Shown in pieces: positions 63,940 to 64,000 of a stretch of 64,000 nucleotides of DNA. The translations under genes were made by a program, and so were the position numbers. Each line of letters opens with the position of its first letter. Positions within the stretch are counted from its first letter, which is position 1. The notes beneath the pieces are model-generated. The model did no database searches. It had not been told where the DNA came from and saw nothing but the letters and a program-made list of their open reading frames with translations. This stretch comes from Capnocytophaga canimorsus (GTDB lineage Bacteria > Bacteroidota > Bacteroidia > Flavobacteriales > Flavobacteriaceae), in NCBI RefSeq assembly GCF_002302565.1, contig NZ_CP022382.1:1869001-1933000 (forward strand). The letters are read 5' to 3'.

Positions 63940-64000
63940 ATGAAAGTTAAAACTATTTTAGTTTCACAACCAGAACCCAATGCGGAGAATTCTCCTTATG
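63940..64000 (+). CDS. hemD: Uroporphyrinogen-III synthase, first codons only (cut by window edge)
   Basis: Only 20 residues are visible: MKVKTILVSQPEP then NAENSPY. This opening is typical of flavobacterial HemD-like proteins, and the DUF4296-DUF4271-HemD order supports it. HemD closes the tetrapyrrole ring in haem synthesis. The call rests on a short stretch and gene order. Confidence 0.6.
   Translation, partial: MKVKTILVSQPEPNAENSPY

Noticed and set aside
1..64000. tRNA, rRNA, insertion sequences, prophage or integrative element
   Set aside because: No cloverleaf, rRNA-like stretch, transposase, integrase or att-like repeat was recognised by reading; a tRNAscan-SE and ISfinder run would settle it.

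Overview
This 64-kb window is chromosomal DNA of a low-GC, gliding-type member of the Bacteroidota, almost certainly family Flavobacteriaceae. Evidence in the sequence: the gliding/type IX secretion cluster gldK-gldL-gldM-gldN and a separate gldJ; promoters of the Bacteroidota type (-7 box TAnnTTTG, -33 TTG) instead of sigma-70 boxes; few recognisable Shine-Dalgarno sites; and lineage-typical families (IPExxxVDY, DUF4296, DUF4271, DUF3667). The general look suggests Capnocytophaga, but that genus call is inference. I saw no rRNA, tRNA, insertion sequence, prophage or CRISPR array. Nearly all of the window is ordinary core genome, and no foreign island stands out.

Layout. 1-7 kb: a ketoacyl synthase cut by the window edge, an OmpA-family envelope protein, a PurF-type amidotransferase with a small P-loop kinase, a secreted FGE-sulfatase-domain protein, and asnS. 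7-13 kb: the gldKLMN operon (inner-membrane motor GldLM, periplasmic/outer-membrane ring GldKN), then an FAD oxidoreductase and a membrane-bound EEP-family protein. 14-18 kb: rng, a 30-residue basic protein and HU on the minus strand, then mazG-aroA. 18-21 kb: a Sco-like protein and feoA-feoB (ferrous iron uptake). 21.5-27 kb: pyk, an IPExxxVDY-like gene, rnc, fabF, acpP and pdxA on the minus strand. 27-31 kb: gldJ and murF, converging on fbp. 31-35.7 kb: a thioredoxin-fold protein without CxxC, sufD, a DUF3667 membrane protein and a thermonuclease-like lipoprotein. 35.7-41.5 kb: sucA, a DoxX-like protein, a delta-prime-like clamp-loader subunit, and kbl. 41.5-48 kb: outer-membrane functions: an OmpA porin with thrombospondin type 3 calcium repeats, a 1000-residue TPR protein and a beta-barrel protein. 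48-50 kb: a repeat-rich non-coding stretch, an HU-like gene, a DUF302 protein and yidD. 50-53.5 kb: a minus-strand module M23 peptidase - MerR - LemA - TPM - TPM. 53.7-64 kb: alaS, a ComEA-like helix-hairpin-helix protein, acyl-CoA dehydrogenase, methyltransferase, a small membrane protein, an epimerase, a dolichyl-phosphate-mannose-synthase-like glycosyltransferase, a dihydroorotase, DUF4296, DUF4271 and the first codons of a probable uroporphyrinogen-III synthase.

Most transcription units end in strong hairpins, several shared by converging genes. Promoter boxes placed between two possible start codons let several starts be moved downstream (gldK, pdxA, the delta-prime gene, the thioredoxin-like gene, the nuclease).

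Nothing here is a clear new defence or mobile system. The least explained signals are a 22-bp tandem repeat array next to two 46-bp direct repeats (about 47.86-48.40 kb), the TPR + beta-barrel pair, a thioredoxin fold without cysteines, the 30-residue Lys/Arg protein between HU and RNase G, and a dihydroorotase whose HxH metal motif reads QxH.
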